Source of the DNA: Gordius sp. MW1
Taxonomy: Eukaryota; Nematomorpha; Gordioida; Gordea; Gordiidae
Direction: 5' to 3'
Assembly (NCBI GenBank): GCA_964036665.1
Contig: OZ038533.1
Coordinates: 11,740,413-11,804,412 of the forward strand
DNA: 64,000 nucleotides
Both the position numbers and the translations under genes were made by a program. The notes under the pieces were generated by a model. That model was not told the origin of the DNA. It made no database searches and saw only the letters and a list, made by a program, of their open reading frames with translations. Shown piece by piece: positions 23,665 to 35,487 of this stretch (positions within the stretch are counted from its first letter, which is position 1; the number at the start of each line of letters is the position of its first letter).

Positions 23665-24078
23665 GCTTGAGCTGATGATCATTGATCTATGTTTATAATT
23701 CCTTTTAAATGGCTGATATAATTTATAAAGTCAATATTGTACTTGGTACATTTAATCACCTAAGGGATATTTGAGTGAGTATTTAAATACATTAGCTAAT
23801 GATTATTATATCTGATCTATGTTTATAAGCCTATCCTTTTAATTGTAATTTTGGTAAAGCTAATTGATGAACTCAATATTGTATTTGGTACATTTATAAT
23901 AACCTAAGGGATATCTGTTGAGCTTGAGCTAATGATCATTATATCTGATCTATGTTTATAAGCCTATCCTTTTAATTGTAATTTTGGTAAAGCTAATTGA
24001 TGAACTCAATATTGTATTTGGTATATTTATAATAACCTAAGGGATATCTGTTGAGCTTGAGCTAATGATCATTATATC
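23665..24078. repeat. 133-bp internal tandem repeat (continues at 27359-27560 and 28290-28740)
   Basis: The TCTGATCTATG landmark recurs at 23811, 23944 and 24077 (interrupted by the hAT insertion and resumed at 27365), a 133-bp spacing. The second unit has similar copies near 28440 and 28567. Each copy has GAGCTTGAGCTAATGATCAT and an AATAACCTAAGG block. Roughly five copies in unit 1 and four in unit 2. Confidence 0.8.
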
Positions 24079-27000
24079 CATTGGCGTATACAAGGGTATG
24101 ATTTAAGGTTGTAACACTACCCATGAGTTTCAAATAATAAAATTTTTATATTGTATTTGCACACAAATATTACTGATAATTATAATTATAAATTATTTTG
24201 GAAGTGTTATTAAGGTTTTCGTTGCTTTTTCTATTTTTATATGTTCAAAATTTATAAATTTTATTCGAAATTTAAATTTTAGATAAATAGCTCCCATCTC
24301 ATCCAATTTCCGAAATTTAAATATGAAACGCCAACAATATCCTTCCATTTATAACTACTTCCCTAAAAAAATTAACTTTTCCAACGAGAAAAGTAGCAGC
24401 CAGGGTAATTTACAAATTATTATAATTCACTCTAGATTCTAGAATTTAATTTAGAAAATGTTAGTACTAGTACTGATTCAGTAGGAGAAGAAGAGGAACA
24501 TAGAGATCAGGATCAGGGTGGTAAATAAATTATATAATAAGCTAAATATAGATTCTAGAATCTATTTCCATAGAAAAAGGTATTAATGCTGTAAGACTAA
24601 GAATAAAGAAAAAGATCAAGGTAATTTACTCTTTCTTCAAACTCAACTCACTCTCTAGAATCTTTTTTAGAAAATAATCAAACACTAGTAGATACAGCCA
24701 GTGTGAAGTCTAAAATAGATATTAGTGAGGATAACATTCAAAATATATTAAATCTATACTTTTAGTTTTAGATGACCATGACATAGGCAATTATATATAC
24801 TCAAATTTGATTGGGATGGAGAAATTTAGAGTTTTTAAATTAATCTGGCAACCTGGGGAAAGCTTTGAGTTCCCCAAATGTGGAACTCGTAATTTAAAAT
24901 TTCAATATCAGTGGTTTAAACAATGGCCATGGTTATGTTACTCCAAAAAGCTTGGAGGAGCTTTTTGTAAGTATTGTGTACTTGCAGGGAAGGTTACGGG
25001 TGGAAAAGGCTCTCAAAATTTAAATAGTTTAACTGTTAATGCTTATACCAGGTTAGATAAATTGCTAGTTTTTAAATCACAGTTTGTGCTTTTAACAGGT
25101 TCCAAAATGCAAAACAAACATTCAACATACATTCACAAAATAATTATCATTTGCATGCAGTTGACATTATCAACTGGCTTGAAGATATTTATATTAACAA
25201 AAAACAGGCAATTGACCTTGTTATTTTAAATGAAAAAAAATTCTATTACGAAAAAACAAGGGAAGTATTATATACTATAACGGATGCTTTAGTGTTCTGT
25301 GGCAGGCAAGGAATTGCTTTGAGAGGTATTTTAATCTAAATGTTTAGTATAGGCTCTTTTTAATAGGTCACCGTGATTATGGCCTGTTACCAGTTGAAAA
25401 TCCCAGGATAAATGATAGCAATGAAGGAAATTTCAGGGAGATCTTGATTTTACTTTCAAAGTTCAGCGAGAAAGTGAAAACTGACTTAAAAGAATGTCCT
25501 AAAAATGCTAATTACCTCTCACCTGGTATACAAAATGAATTAATTTGTATTATCAAACAACATATTCAAACAAGAATAGTTGCAGAAATTAATAAGTCAC
25601 CCTTTTTTTCACTTCTCTTGGATGCGACAACGGATATCTCAACACAAGAACAAATAACCGTTGTTATCCGTTATGTTGATTTGAATACACAACCAACAGT
25701 GGTCAGAGAGGTCTTTTTAGAATATATCAAGATCAAGGATATGTCAGCAAAGGGGATGTTTGAAGTTGTGATGCAGACTCTTAAAGGTCTAAAAATTGAC
25801 ATTACAAAACTTAGAGGGCAGGGTTATGATGGAGCCCCAGTGATGAGTGGCTCTAAAAACGGGTTGCAGACTTTGTTTAAGAATGTGTGCCCCAAGGCTA
25901 TATATATTCATTGTGCATCGCACAATCTAAATTTGGCAATTAAAGATTCTTGCAAGATTTCCAACATTAGGAATTGTATGGGTAAGATTATGATTGTTTT
26001 TATATTTAATTTGTTTTTTATAAAAGGTGTTATTAAAAAGATTACGGATTTTATAACTTCGCCAAAAAAATTGAATCTCTTAAACTCTGTATTGCTATCT
26101 TTGTCAACCAATCCAAAATCCTCTAAATTAACGACACTTTGTGAAACAAGGTGGACCCAAAAGCATAATGCTGTCAAGAGATTTTATGAATTTAAAGAAG
26201 CCATTTTTACTACACTTGAAAAGATTTGTGAATGGGATGATGTAGAATCATCATCGAGTGCAACGATTCTACTTTCATCATTGAAACAAGGCCAATTTTG
26301 GTTGTCTCTTTATATGTTGCACCAAGTATTTTCTTATACAATACATCTAAGCAACTATTTGCAAACGATCAACATTGATCTATCACAGGCAATGTATGCC
26401 GCCCAAAATGCTCTTTGCCAAATTAAAGAATTGCGTAAAAATTCAGAAGAGGGGTTTCAAACTATTTTTACCAATGTTTCAACATTTGGAAAGAGTCATG
26501 ATTTTTTCATCAATATCCCTAGAAGGACGTCCCTTCAAACATTAAGGTCCAATATAGAGACAACATGCCCCGAAGTCTATTACAGGATCTCAATGTACAA
26601 TCCCTTTTTGGATTTTGTTTTAGCTGAATTAGATGAACGATTCATTAAAAACCAACAAATACTTATGGGATTTGATACCCTCTTTATTAAAGACCCCGTT
26701 CAGCTCACCCCTCAAATATTAAATAATTTTTTAATATTAGCTAAATTTTATGAAGATGATCTTGAAGGATCAGAAGAGCAGTTTAAATCCGATATTAAAT
26801 CGTGGTATTCATCTTTTAAAAACTCCAATTCAGATACATTACCTAGGAATGCATTGGATACCTTATCCAATCATGCCTCCAAACTAGATCTTTATCCTAA
26901 TATTAAAATTCTTTACCATATATTAGCAACTTTACCTGTGACAACGTGCTCTAATGAGCGGTGTTTTACAGTGCTAAAAAGACTTAAACATATCTTAGAA

Positions 27001-27358
27001 GCACAATTGGACAAGAAAGGTAAACTAAATGGTTTTATTATTAATTTTTAATTTCAGGCTTACCGGATTAACGTTGCTCTATGTACACAGGCAATATACT
27101 CCTGAAACTAAAGATGTTGTAAATGCGTTTCTATCTAATAATCGTCGATATTGATATTCAATTTATATCATTTTTATATTGTTATTGAATAATAATAAAT
27201 ATTTGTCTGAATTTTACTTTTAGTATTTTATTATTTTTACGCTATAGTCACTTTAAACTTTTAGAAAAAAATCATTTTTAAAAAAAAATATTTACAAAAA
27301 AATGTTGCCTTAAAAATTTTCTAACACTACCCATGAGTAAATCCTAGATACGCCTATG
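24079..27358 (+). mobile_element. Nearly intact hAT transposon (TTF-zinc-finger type), TSD ATTATATC
   Basis: Ends CATTGGCGTATACAAGG and, inverted, CATAGGCGTATCTAGG. The 8-bp flanks ATTATATC at 24071-24078 and 27359-27366 are identical and derive from the 133-bp host repeat. It carries a single multi-exon transposase gene in plus orientation. A subterminal inverted block AACACTACCCATGAGT appears near the right end and again near the left end in direct orientation. Confidence 0.95.
24323..27154 (+). CDS. hAT transposase with TTF-type zinc finger and hAT dimerisation domain, spliced
   Basis: Proposed exons: 24323-24404 (MKRQQYPSIYNYFPKK start), a small acidic exon near 24454-24518, 24772-25051, 25099-25325, 25367-25981, 26027-27019 and 27058-27154. 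The introns of 47, 41, 45 and 38 nt are GT-AG and restore family residues across the joints. Domains in order: TTF zinc finger (FQYQWFKQWPWLCYS, AFCKYC), CGRQGIALRGHRDYG, RNase-H-like core with LLLDATTDIS, LRGQGYDGAPVMSG and HCASHNLNLAI, and the C-terminal dimerisation block LPVTTCSNERCF. Similar proteins are annotated as zinc finger MYM-type 1-like. The enzyme cuts and pastes elements with matching ends. One flaw: the last exon (LTGLTLLYVHRQYTPETKD) is one base out of phase, so the final ~32 residues need a lost base. The 45-nt intron at 25982-26026 has no stop and keeps frame if retained. Confidence 0.85.
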
Positions 27359-29439
27359 ATTATATCTGATCTATGTTTATAAGCCTATCCTTTTAATTGT
27401 AATTTTGGTAAAGCTAAATGATAAACTCAATATTGTATTTGGTACATTTATAATAACCTAAGGAATAGTTGAGTTAGTACTTGAATACATTGAGCTTGAG
27501 CTAATGATCATTATATCTAATCTATGTTTATAAGCCTATCCTATTAATTATTTTTATTGTCTATAAGCTTAAAACTAAGGTAAAGTTTATAACAATAAAG
27601 TAAAAGATTTTTTAATAAGCTTCAAATGATTATGTGCATCTTTAACAAAACTAGAGATGAAAATACAAATGCTTGAGCTTGACTAAACTGATATTCATAA
27701 TTTTCTTGATCTAACCTAAATTTATAAAATACATGTGAAAAAAAAGATTTGATAATATTCTTAAATGGCTAAATTGATAGTTTGTTAGTGATTCTCTAAA
27801 TTTTAATTTATAATTTAGATAATTATGCATAGTAATTCCTTGAAATATTTTGAAAGTCTTGTGTCATCATTCTAGTGTCTGCAAAAAAAATACATGTTTT
27901 TGTGCCAAAACTAACCTATTGAGCTTTTAGGAAGATCACGTGATATGGCATATAACTCGTTATTATGCCATATTAACCAATAGGAATGTTCAACTGAGCG
28001 TCGTCGTTTTTTAAATGTCGACGTTTCAGATCCGGTGTAATATCCATTTCCACGACGCTCAAAAAAATCGACATGCCAATCAAAAATTTTTCTTAAAATT
28101 TGAAATTAAATTTCTATGGGCTAAGACAAACGTCAATCAACAGATGTTTTTAGTTACTAACCTATAAAATTCACAAAAAATATTGATTATAATTCAACCA
28201 TGGTTTACAAGATTAATTAAAAGTTATCATATTTGTAATTAAAATTTTTCATATTTAGCATTCTGCATTTACTTCTTTTGATATGTATTTTTGAGCTTGA
28301 GCTGATGATCATTGATCTATGTTTATAATTCCTTTTAAATGGCTGATATAATTTATAAAGTCATTATTGTATTTGGTACATTTAATAACCTAAGGGATAT
28401 TTGAGTGAGTATTTAAATACATTAGCTAATGATCATTATATCTGATCTATGTTTATAAGCCTATCCTTTTAATTGTAATTTTGGTAGGGCTAATTGATGA
28501 ACTCAATTTTGTATTTGGTATATTTATAATAACCTAAGGGATATCTGTTGAGCTTGAGCTAATGATCATTATATCTGATCTATGTTTATAAGCCTATCCT
28601 TTTAATTGTAATTTTGGTAGGGCTAATTGATGAACTGAATTTTGTATTTGGTACATTTATAATAACCTAAGGAATAGCTGAGTTAGTACTTGAATACATT
28701 GAGCTTGAGCTAGTGATCATTATATCTAATCTATGTTTATAAGCCTATCCTATTAATTATTTTTATTGTCTATAAGCTTAAAACTAAGGTAAAGTTTATA
28801 ACTTAGACTAATAAAGTAAAAGATTTTTTAATAAGCTTAAAATGATTATGTGCATTTTTATACAAAACTAGAGATGAAAATACAAATGCTTGAGCTTGAC
28901 TAAACTGATATTCATAATTTTCTTGATTTAACCTAAATTTATAAAATACATGTGAAAAAAAAGATTTGATAATATACTTAAATGGCTAAATTGATAGTTT
29001 GTTAGTGATTCTCTAAATTTTAATTTATAATTTAGATAATTATGCATAGTAATTATTTGAAATATTTTGAAAGTCTTGTGTCGTCATTTTAGTGTCTTCA
29101 AAAAAAATACATGTTTTTGTGCCAAAACTAACCTATTGAGCTTTTAGGAAGATCACGTGATATAGCATATTACTCGTTATTATGCCATATTAACCAATAG
29201 GAATATTCAACTGAGCGTCGTCGTTTTTTAAATGTCGACGTTTCAGATCATTACACCGGGTTAACCTCAAATCCCCCCTTACGCGCCAGTGATTAAATGT
29301 GTTCGACTATGACAGAAGCCGTGATTAAAATTTTGCCTTATGGCAAAATATGCCAAGTGTATCAAAGCTCAAATTAATAGTGTTTATGCCAGACTAATCA
29401 AGTGTATGTATAAAATTGTTAATTAATACTTAAATAATG

Positions 29440-30265
29440 TAACTCGGGCCTTCGGCCCTCTTGGGAAGGGGGAGGGGGAAGGGAAGGGGGAACGAAACTC
29501 ATCTATACTCCGTATAAACGTACCATATTTGCTATGCAATTTATGGGCGAGAAAGGTGGGAAGGGGCGAGATGCCTTTAGGGGGATATTAAATGCAAAAT
29601 GATTAGTTAATTATTTATACAAATAGTCCATTTAATTAAAAAAAATTTGCCCTCTCCGGAATTCGAACCCACATTAATAGAGGCATAGGCTTTTGTAGGG
29701 GCAAGGGAACCATATAAGTAGAGGCATAAGCCCTTGTAGGGGAGGGCATAGGGTAATTATTAATGTTAACCGATTCAAAAACGAAAATTAAAATTTTGAT
29801 CACAATTTGGCCAATGGTAATTTTTTTCGTTGGTAAGTAGCCAGCGGAAGGTCAAAAAGTCATATTATCAATGGTATTAACAAGAACAATAAATATTAAA
29901 ATTTAATTTAAAAAAAAAATCGTCCTCTCCCGGGATTGAACTCGAACCTCCTGTTTACAAACCGTTCGCTATAACCACTCACACCATGCTGGTATTAAAA
30001 TGGTAGAAATTTTTATGTTATTTATTTAGATAATGAAATAATAAAGTTGTGTTTTGTGTTTAGAAAATCAATATATTTCATTGGTCAGTAGCCAGCGGAC
30101 GGTCAAAAAGTCATATTATCAATGTTATTAACAAGAACAAAATATTAATTTAATTTAAAAAAAATTAAAAAAAATTCGTCCTCTCCGGGGATTGAACTCT
30201 AGACCACCAGGTCACAAAGCTGGCGCCAATAACTTGGTAGACAACGGACAACAAAAAACGAGCCC
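29440..30265. mobile_element. Helentron/HINE-like non-autonomous element with tRNA-like segments (copy A)
   Basis: Starts with the hairpin CTCGGGCCTTCGGCCCTC, a G-rich block, and TTTGCTATGCAATTTATGGGC. It contains two visible modules with CATTGGTCAGTAGCCAGCGG / TTGGTAAGTAGCCAGCGGA and TCATATTATCAATGGTATTA, each followed by a segment with CGTCCTCTCC-GG-ATTGAAC on the plus strand. It ends with ACAACAAAAAACGAGCCC. The copy at 48312-50235 has the same start, modules and end. The combination of hairpin, inverted subterminal motif, minisatellite and microsatellite is Helentron-like; the class assignment is inference. Confidence 0.6.
29650..30225 (-). other. Three tRNA-like (B-box-bearing) segments inside the repeat
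   Basis: On the minus strand, segments ending near 29652, 29921 and 30178 read (G)GTTCGAATTCCGGAGAGGG, GTTCAATCCCGGGAGAGGACG and GTTCAATCCCCGGAGAGGACG. GTTCRANNC is the Pol III B box. The middle one is preceded by GTGGTTATAGCGAACGG and the last by GGCGCCAGCTTTGTGACC, positions where tRNA D-arm and anticodon parts would lie. T-stems do not pair well, so they are not functional tRNAs; SINE-like origin is possible. Confidence 0.4.
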
Positions 30266-30829
30266 AGCAATTAATAAAAAATATATGGGAGACTAGGGCA
30301 CTTTAGTCGTAAAACTTAATGGTTTTTTCACAAATTAACTTTAAAAAAAACAAAAATATAAAAAATTCTAAAAGTGCCTGGGGCTAGTTCTCGTACGGGA
30401 AGTAGCCTTTATGTTTTCATACCTTTTTTACCCAACTTTGTTTCAATATAGAAATCAAATCTAATATGATTATTACACATTACAGACAAAGACCAGAAAA
30501 GTCGGGTCCGCTGTCCGACTATGCCCACTATATCCAAGGGCAGGGCTGGATAGCTGTCGTAAATTAAGGTTTTCAGACGGACCCTGCGAGCACTTTAGCA
30601 AGATTATGATAATTCTGGTGATGAGATTTTTTTATAAACTGTAATATTTTGTCGCCTTTTTAACTGAGAGCATAATTTATCGTAATTCCGATCATAAAAA
30701 TGAATAATTAAACTTAAAATTTATGGAAAATACGGCAAAATTATTGCTAAAAACTTTTAAAAAGCATCCGGGAAATTCGAGCTCTTTTTATTCGGGCATG
30801 GCCTGAGGGACACTTGTCTTTACCATTGC

Positions 30830-32260
30830 AAAACCAAGATGATAAAAAGTGAGAAATATAATGATACCACCTTAACATTTATATTCGCGAAGCGAAAAAA
30901 AGCGAAGTGAATTTTTTGGCTAATTATCAATGCAACTTATGTGGCTCATCCGTTGGTACAAAAGTTCACCACGGCCTGCATTGCAAATTTAATAAGGCCA
31001 GATTTCTACGGCACACATCTGTAAATGCTCTTCTACGGAAGACATTCAAAAAGGCGGGCTTTCCCTCCCAATTGGAGCCTAATGGTCTTTGCCTTAGCGA
31101 CAAGAAGAGACCTGATGGACAGACCCTCATCCCATGGGCAAAAGGGCTATGCTTAGCTTGGGACTACACTTGTCCGGGCGCCTCGGCTCCCTCAAATCAA
31201 AACAAAGACCCCCTTGTTGATTCTGAAAGATTGAAGTCCGCTAAATACGCAGAACTTAATTCCGCACTGCTTTTCTCCCCAATAGTGACCACTAGAGACC
31301 TGCAACGGGCCTATTTTGCTTGGCAGCCCGCCCGCTTCGAAAATTTCTAGGCCCGGCCCTGGCCCGCTGAAAAAAAGTAAAATTTGGCCGGGGCCCGGCC
31401 CTAAACATTTTTTGCAAAACCCAGGCCCGGCCCGGGCCCGTAGAAATTTTTTTTGCAAATTTAAACGATTGTTATATTTTTATTAAAAAGTTAATTCAAT
31501 ATTCAGTAATATATGTTAAAAACATCAATAATAATCATGTAAAAACAATAAATCGTTAATTATTTCCGGTCTTAATCGGGTTCTTCACTCTTCTAATAAG
31601 AGACCAGCCGTAGAGAAATTTCGTTCACTTGTGGCACTTGTAGCCGGGATACATGATACCATAAATGCCAAATGAGATAATTTTGGGTACCTAATTAAAG
31701 GTTATATTGATTTTACTTATTTACTTAGCTTCTTTGCCTTTCCACCATTTTATTTCAATTGAGTTGAGTACAATTCAAATTTCGCAGTACTTTTGTAAAT
31801 GTATGAATGAAAAATGAAAAGTAAGTGTGTTTGTGTTGCGTATTAGGACACAAAAAAATAAATTTAAATTAATAAAAAAACAGTTTAAATATAAGACGTT
31901 TGTCTTTGTTTAAGTTGTAATTGTTTTAAAGTATTTATTACTACATAAATAAAAAATTAACTATTTTGCAACGAGTTTTTAACGGGCCTAGCTAAATATG
32001 GCCCGGCCCGCTTGATTTGTCGGCCCGCCCAAGCCCGGCCCGTTGTTTTTTTAAAGTCCAAAGCCCGCCCATATCCGGCCCGCTGGCCGGGCCGGGCCGT
32101 GCAGGAACAATTGGTCCTAAAACCCAAGCCCTTCTGAAAAAATTGGGACGCCGTATAACTGCCAATACCCTTGACAATAAAGAAACTTTTTTTTATTAAA
32201 CAGAATCGGAATCATTATTTGATTTCAACGCTATCGCAATTTTCGAATGTTTACCTGGCA
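30830..32260 (+). pseudogene. Second copy of retroelement C-terminal fragment, split by a MITE
   Basis: Residues [66 protein letters not shown] and KYAELNSALLFSPIV run to ~31308, where a GC-rich MITE interrupts. The protein resumes at ~32110 with IGPKTQALLKKLGRRITANT + LDNKET, the family's next conserved block. It is clearly the same domain as at 8160-8730 but on the other strand and ~60% similar by eye. The N-terminal RT is absent. Function is unknown; a nuclease-like role is only a guess. Confidence 0.65.
31309..32108. mobile_element. GC-ended hAT-type MITE inserted into the retroelement fragment
   Basis: The left end TAGAGACCTGCAACGGGC resembles the MITE at 17073 (TAGAGCCCTGCA) and the right end at 43764 (GTGCAGGTCTCTA inverse). 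GCCCGGCCC-rich blocks at 31340-31450 and 31995-32105 flank an AT-rich core. The right terminus is eroded (GTGCAGG then host sequence) and no 8-bp duplication is evident. Interruption of a conserved protein at exactly this interval supports the boundaries. Confidence 0.7.
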
Positions 32261-32604
32261 TATGATTTTTATAGTTTCATTTAATAAAAAATACCTATTA
32301 AAAAAATTATCAAACTCTTTATTCTCTTTCTTAATATCTTTATATTCGTTATTAAAATTATTTAATTATAAATAACAGATCTAAAAATCTTGTTTTTAGA
32401 TCGATTAATTAACTTTCTTGAATATATAAAATCTATCGTCAGACCAGATTCTGTTTATTTATATGCCTGCGTCTTTCATACTTAATTTAGGTCACTTATT
32501 GATAGCCCTGAGCTTATTAATTAAATTAGCCTATAAACTTAATTTAAACCACATGTGCGCATATGCTACTTAACAATAAAAAATCATAACAATGAATGCA
32601 CCAC

Positions 32605-32736
32605 GCTATATCTCTAGCACCTTATGTGACTATCTCCTACACCTCTAGCGCCCTCGTGTGACTATGTGCTACAACTGTAGCGCCTCCACGTGACTATGTG
32701 CTATAAATCTAGCGCCTCCACGTGACTATGCTATGT
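32605..32736. repeat. 32-bp tandem repeat with CACGTG
   Basis: Four copies of a ~32-bp unit (…TCTAGCGCCTCCACGTGACTA…) at 32612, 32643, 32675 and 32707, followed by an inverted piece GGGAGGCGCTACA. No coding potential. Confidence 0.7.
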
Positions 32737-33441
32737 AGATGGGAGGCGCTACACGCGCTGGTGCTAAGCGTTTCACCATCACTAAATTTCGTGATCTCAA
32801 ATGCATTTCATACGTAAACTCAAATGTATGTTTTTCCGAATTTGAACCAATTACGTTACTCAAAAATCAGGTGATTGACAAAAAAAGTACTTTTTTCGTG
32901 TTTTTAACGAATGAGGAGGCGTGATTGACGTTTACGCGATCTCAAACGCTACCTAATCTCATACGTTACACCGGGTTCGGGCAGAATAATTTAAACAAAT
33001 TTGACCTTTAATGATAAATATAAAACGTACTTATGCACCAGCCCATAAAGAAAAACTCTGCAATAAAAACTTTTAATCATTAATGTATAATCCTATTTAT
33101 TTCTCGTCTAAATTATAAAAATTGAGAACTAACTTTATTTTTTATACATATAATAATTTAATATAAATACAAATCTAAAAAAAACATCCATTTATAAGAT
33201 AAATTTAGTCTAAAATAAGCAACCAAAAATAATTAAGTGCAAAATACAAAATTTGTCAAGGCTATGCCCCCAAAAACGGTTTTCCTCTATAAAATTTTTA
33301 TTCTTTTTAAACAAATATTTATACATACATTAGAACAAAATAGGAATATGGTTCAAATATCAATGTTTTATGATTAGCATTTATAAAAATAATTACAAAT
33401 ATACAAGTGGCTCCGGTGTGAACTAAGCCCCCGTCTACTCT

Positions 33442-34356
33442 AAACAATTAATAGTTTATTTTATAAGATGTACAGTTGGTATTGATCGATAACTTCATTT
33501 TATAATTAACCTGAATGAATTAACAATGAGTTTCGCTTCCCCCTTAACCATATAAAGCACGATGACGAGAATCCAAGCTATGAATCACCGTGAAACAAGG
33601 ATTCGAAAAAAAATATATTTGCTCTCTGTATTCAAATCATTTATCAATAATTGTAACATAAAATAACTTTATATAGAACACATTAAATAACAAAGTTTAC
33701 TCAATAAAAATTTAGCCGAGAAAATCTCGTTTGACTTCGAGACAATAATAACAATCATCGTCATTTTTATTTTGTATAATAAATATTTAGATATTTAATG
33801 AAAACAGATATTATTAAAATATATTTGATATTAGATAATCAAGGCAACCAAATGGATAATATTTAATAAATTTTAACTAATTACTGTAAGCCGCCATTAG
33901 GGTACTTGCTTTATAATTACTAATTAAAAACCATAGCATTATTATATAGTATTAGAATTTAAACTCAAAATAACTTCTGAGAAGTAATAAATATTTAAAT
34001 AACCTTAAATTTTGCAACAATTTCCTCATTCAGCTTATTATGTGATTATTTAAATTAGTGGTTAATTTTGAAAAGTTATTTAAATCTGGCTACAATGGCT
34101 GAAAATTTTTTAAGCCCCCCAGCAACTTCTGTACCTACCAAATACCAACGATTGTTTTGGAAAACATCTATAACTGTTCGAAAATACCGTAATAGCTTAA
34201 ATCATGAGTCTGACAGAATTTATTATGCTTGAATTCAAAACACCTCAATTTTCATATTAAATAACAGTCATTTGTTATGTCATATACATACATGAATTAA
34301 TTTTTTTACATCATAAACGATTGACCCAAAAATTTTCATAAATGTTTTATATTGTA
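33442..34356. other. Intergenic, nothing recognised
   Basis: AT-rich DNA with no gene, repeat or transposon end that I can support. Confidence 0.5.
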
Positions 34357-35487
34357 GGGTTATCAGATTCAAGTATTGTCAGATTCAAGTTCGTAATAGA
34401 ACGCACTAATTGGCTACAAGCGTAAAAGTAAACAAGATCACGTGATTTTCGCCACATTGCCATTGGTTATGAACTTTATACAGAACAATTGAACGAGTAG
34501 AAAACACTCGTTACGAGATTAATAAACAACTGTTACCATTTTCAAGCTAATAAACCTACAAACAACTCTAACTATTTTCAAGTGTTTTCCGAATTGGAAA
34601 TTGGTAGGATAATAAGTTGTTAAGTAAGTAATATATAACATGTTTTATATAACGTTTTAGATATTAAAGAGTGATATACTTGTGTTTACAAAATGTATAA
34701 CATTTTTCTGGAAATATGTGAAGGTTATAAGACATGAAGAGTAGAAATAAATAGTAATGAAGGTTATCAATATGGCCCAACAAACTCTATCAAGGAAATC
34801 TGGAAAGTCACATGGGGATTAATAAAACTAGGAACAAAATATCTGAAAAGTGCATCATATTTCTAATTATTGTAAATATGTTCATTTAGGTATTGGTGGC
34901 CCAATATGTGTTTAGATATAAATAATTATTAGCATTTCATAACCATTTTGATGTAATGATATTTATTTAAATAAAATTTATATATCCATTGTATTATATT
35001 ACTGTGTTTGTTATATAAACTTAAGCAATAATTAAGTCATAACTTTAAAATAAACAAGGAACAAAATATCTGAAAAGTATATCACATTTCTAATCAAAGT
35101 AAATATGTTCATTTAGGTAATGGTGTCCCAATATGTGTTCAGATATAAATGATTATATAGCACCTCATAACCATTTTGATGCAATAAATGATAATTATTT
35201 AAATTACAAAAAAGAAATATATTACTGTGCTAAACTTAAGCAATAGCTATCAATGGAAATTACATATTATAAAACTAGGTCTCAAAATATAATTTCAATG
35301 ATCTTTATCAAATCAAAAGACTTATTATAAATGAGCAAATAAAAAATTGCTATCAATATATATTTATATATGTCATTAATTTTAATTTCTTTTGTTTACA
35401 AATTTAAAAATGGCTGTCAATCACGACATACGTCAATCAAAGTCAAATTGACATTTGAATCTGATCATACTTGAATATGATAACCTG
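34357..35487. mobile_element. TIR element with internal direct repeats
   Basis: The ends GGTTATCAGATTCAAGTATT and, inverted, GGTTATCATATTCAAGTATG match over ~30 bp. Inside, a ~150-bp segment (AACAAAATATCTGAAAAGT ... CATAACCATTTTGATG) occurs at ~34830-34980 and again at ~35057-35210. No transposase is encoded and no target duplication was identified. Confidence 0.65.

Larger units (their letters stand above)
23408..29259. repeat. Tandemly duplicated ~1.2 kb TIR repeat, first copy split by a hAT element
   Basis: Unit 1 starts GGTGTAATATTCATTTCC (23408) and resumes after the hAT insertion at 27359, ending ~28031. Unit 2 runs 28032-29249 and is nearly identical in order and sequence. The outer ends are CCGGTGTAAT and its inverse ATTACACCGG, so the unit looks like a TIR element present head-to-tail. 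Both end in the GTCGACGTTTCAGATC block. Each unit contains a 133-bp internal repeat (separate entry). No coding sequence belongs to the unit itself. Confidence 0.75.
30287..33441. mobile_element. TIR element split by nested insertions (second copy of the 40815 family)
   Basis: Left part 30287-~30440 (GGGAGACTAGGGCACTTTAG ... GTGCCTGGGGCTAG) and right part ~33000-33441 (CTCTGCAATAAAAAC, ACAAAATTTGTCAAGGCTA, CGGTTTTCCTCTATAAAA, ... AAGCCCCCGTCTAC) match the left and right portions of the uninterrupted copy at 40815-41722 in the same order. The ~2.5 kb between them consists of the retroelement fragment at 30830, the MITE at 31309 and a 32-bp tandem repeat. Confidence 0.65.

Noticed and set aside
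23665..24078. 133-bp repeats as a CRISPR-like array
   Set aside because: Repeats are direct and contiguous without unique spacers, AT-rich, and lie in animal DNA beside hAT elements.
29921..30225. Functional tRNA genes
   Set aside because: B-box-like sequence is present but the T-stem does not pair and no acceptor stem closes; degenerate tRNA-like at best.
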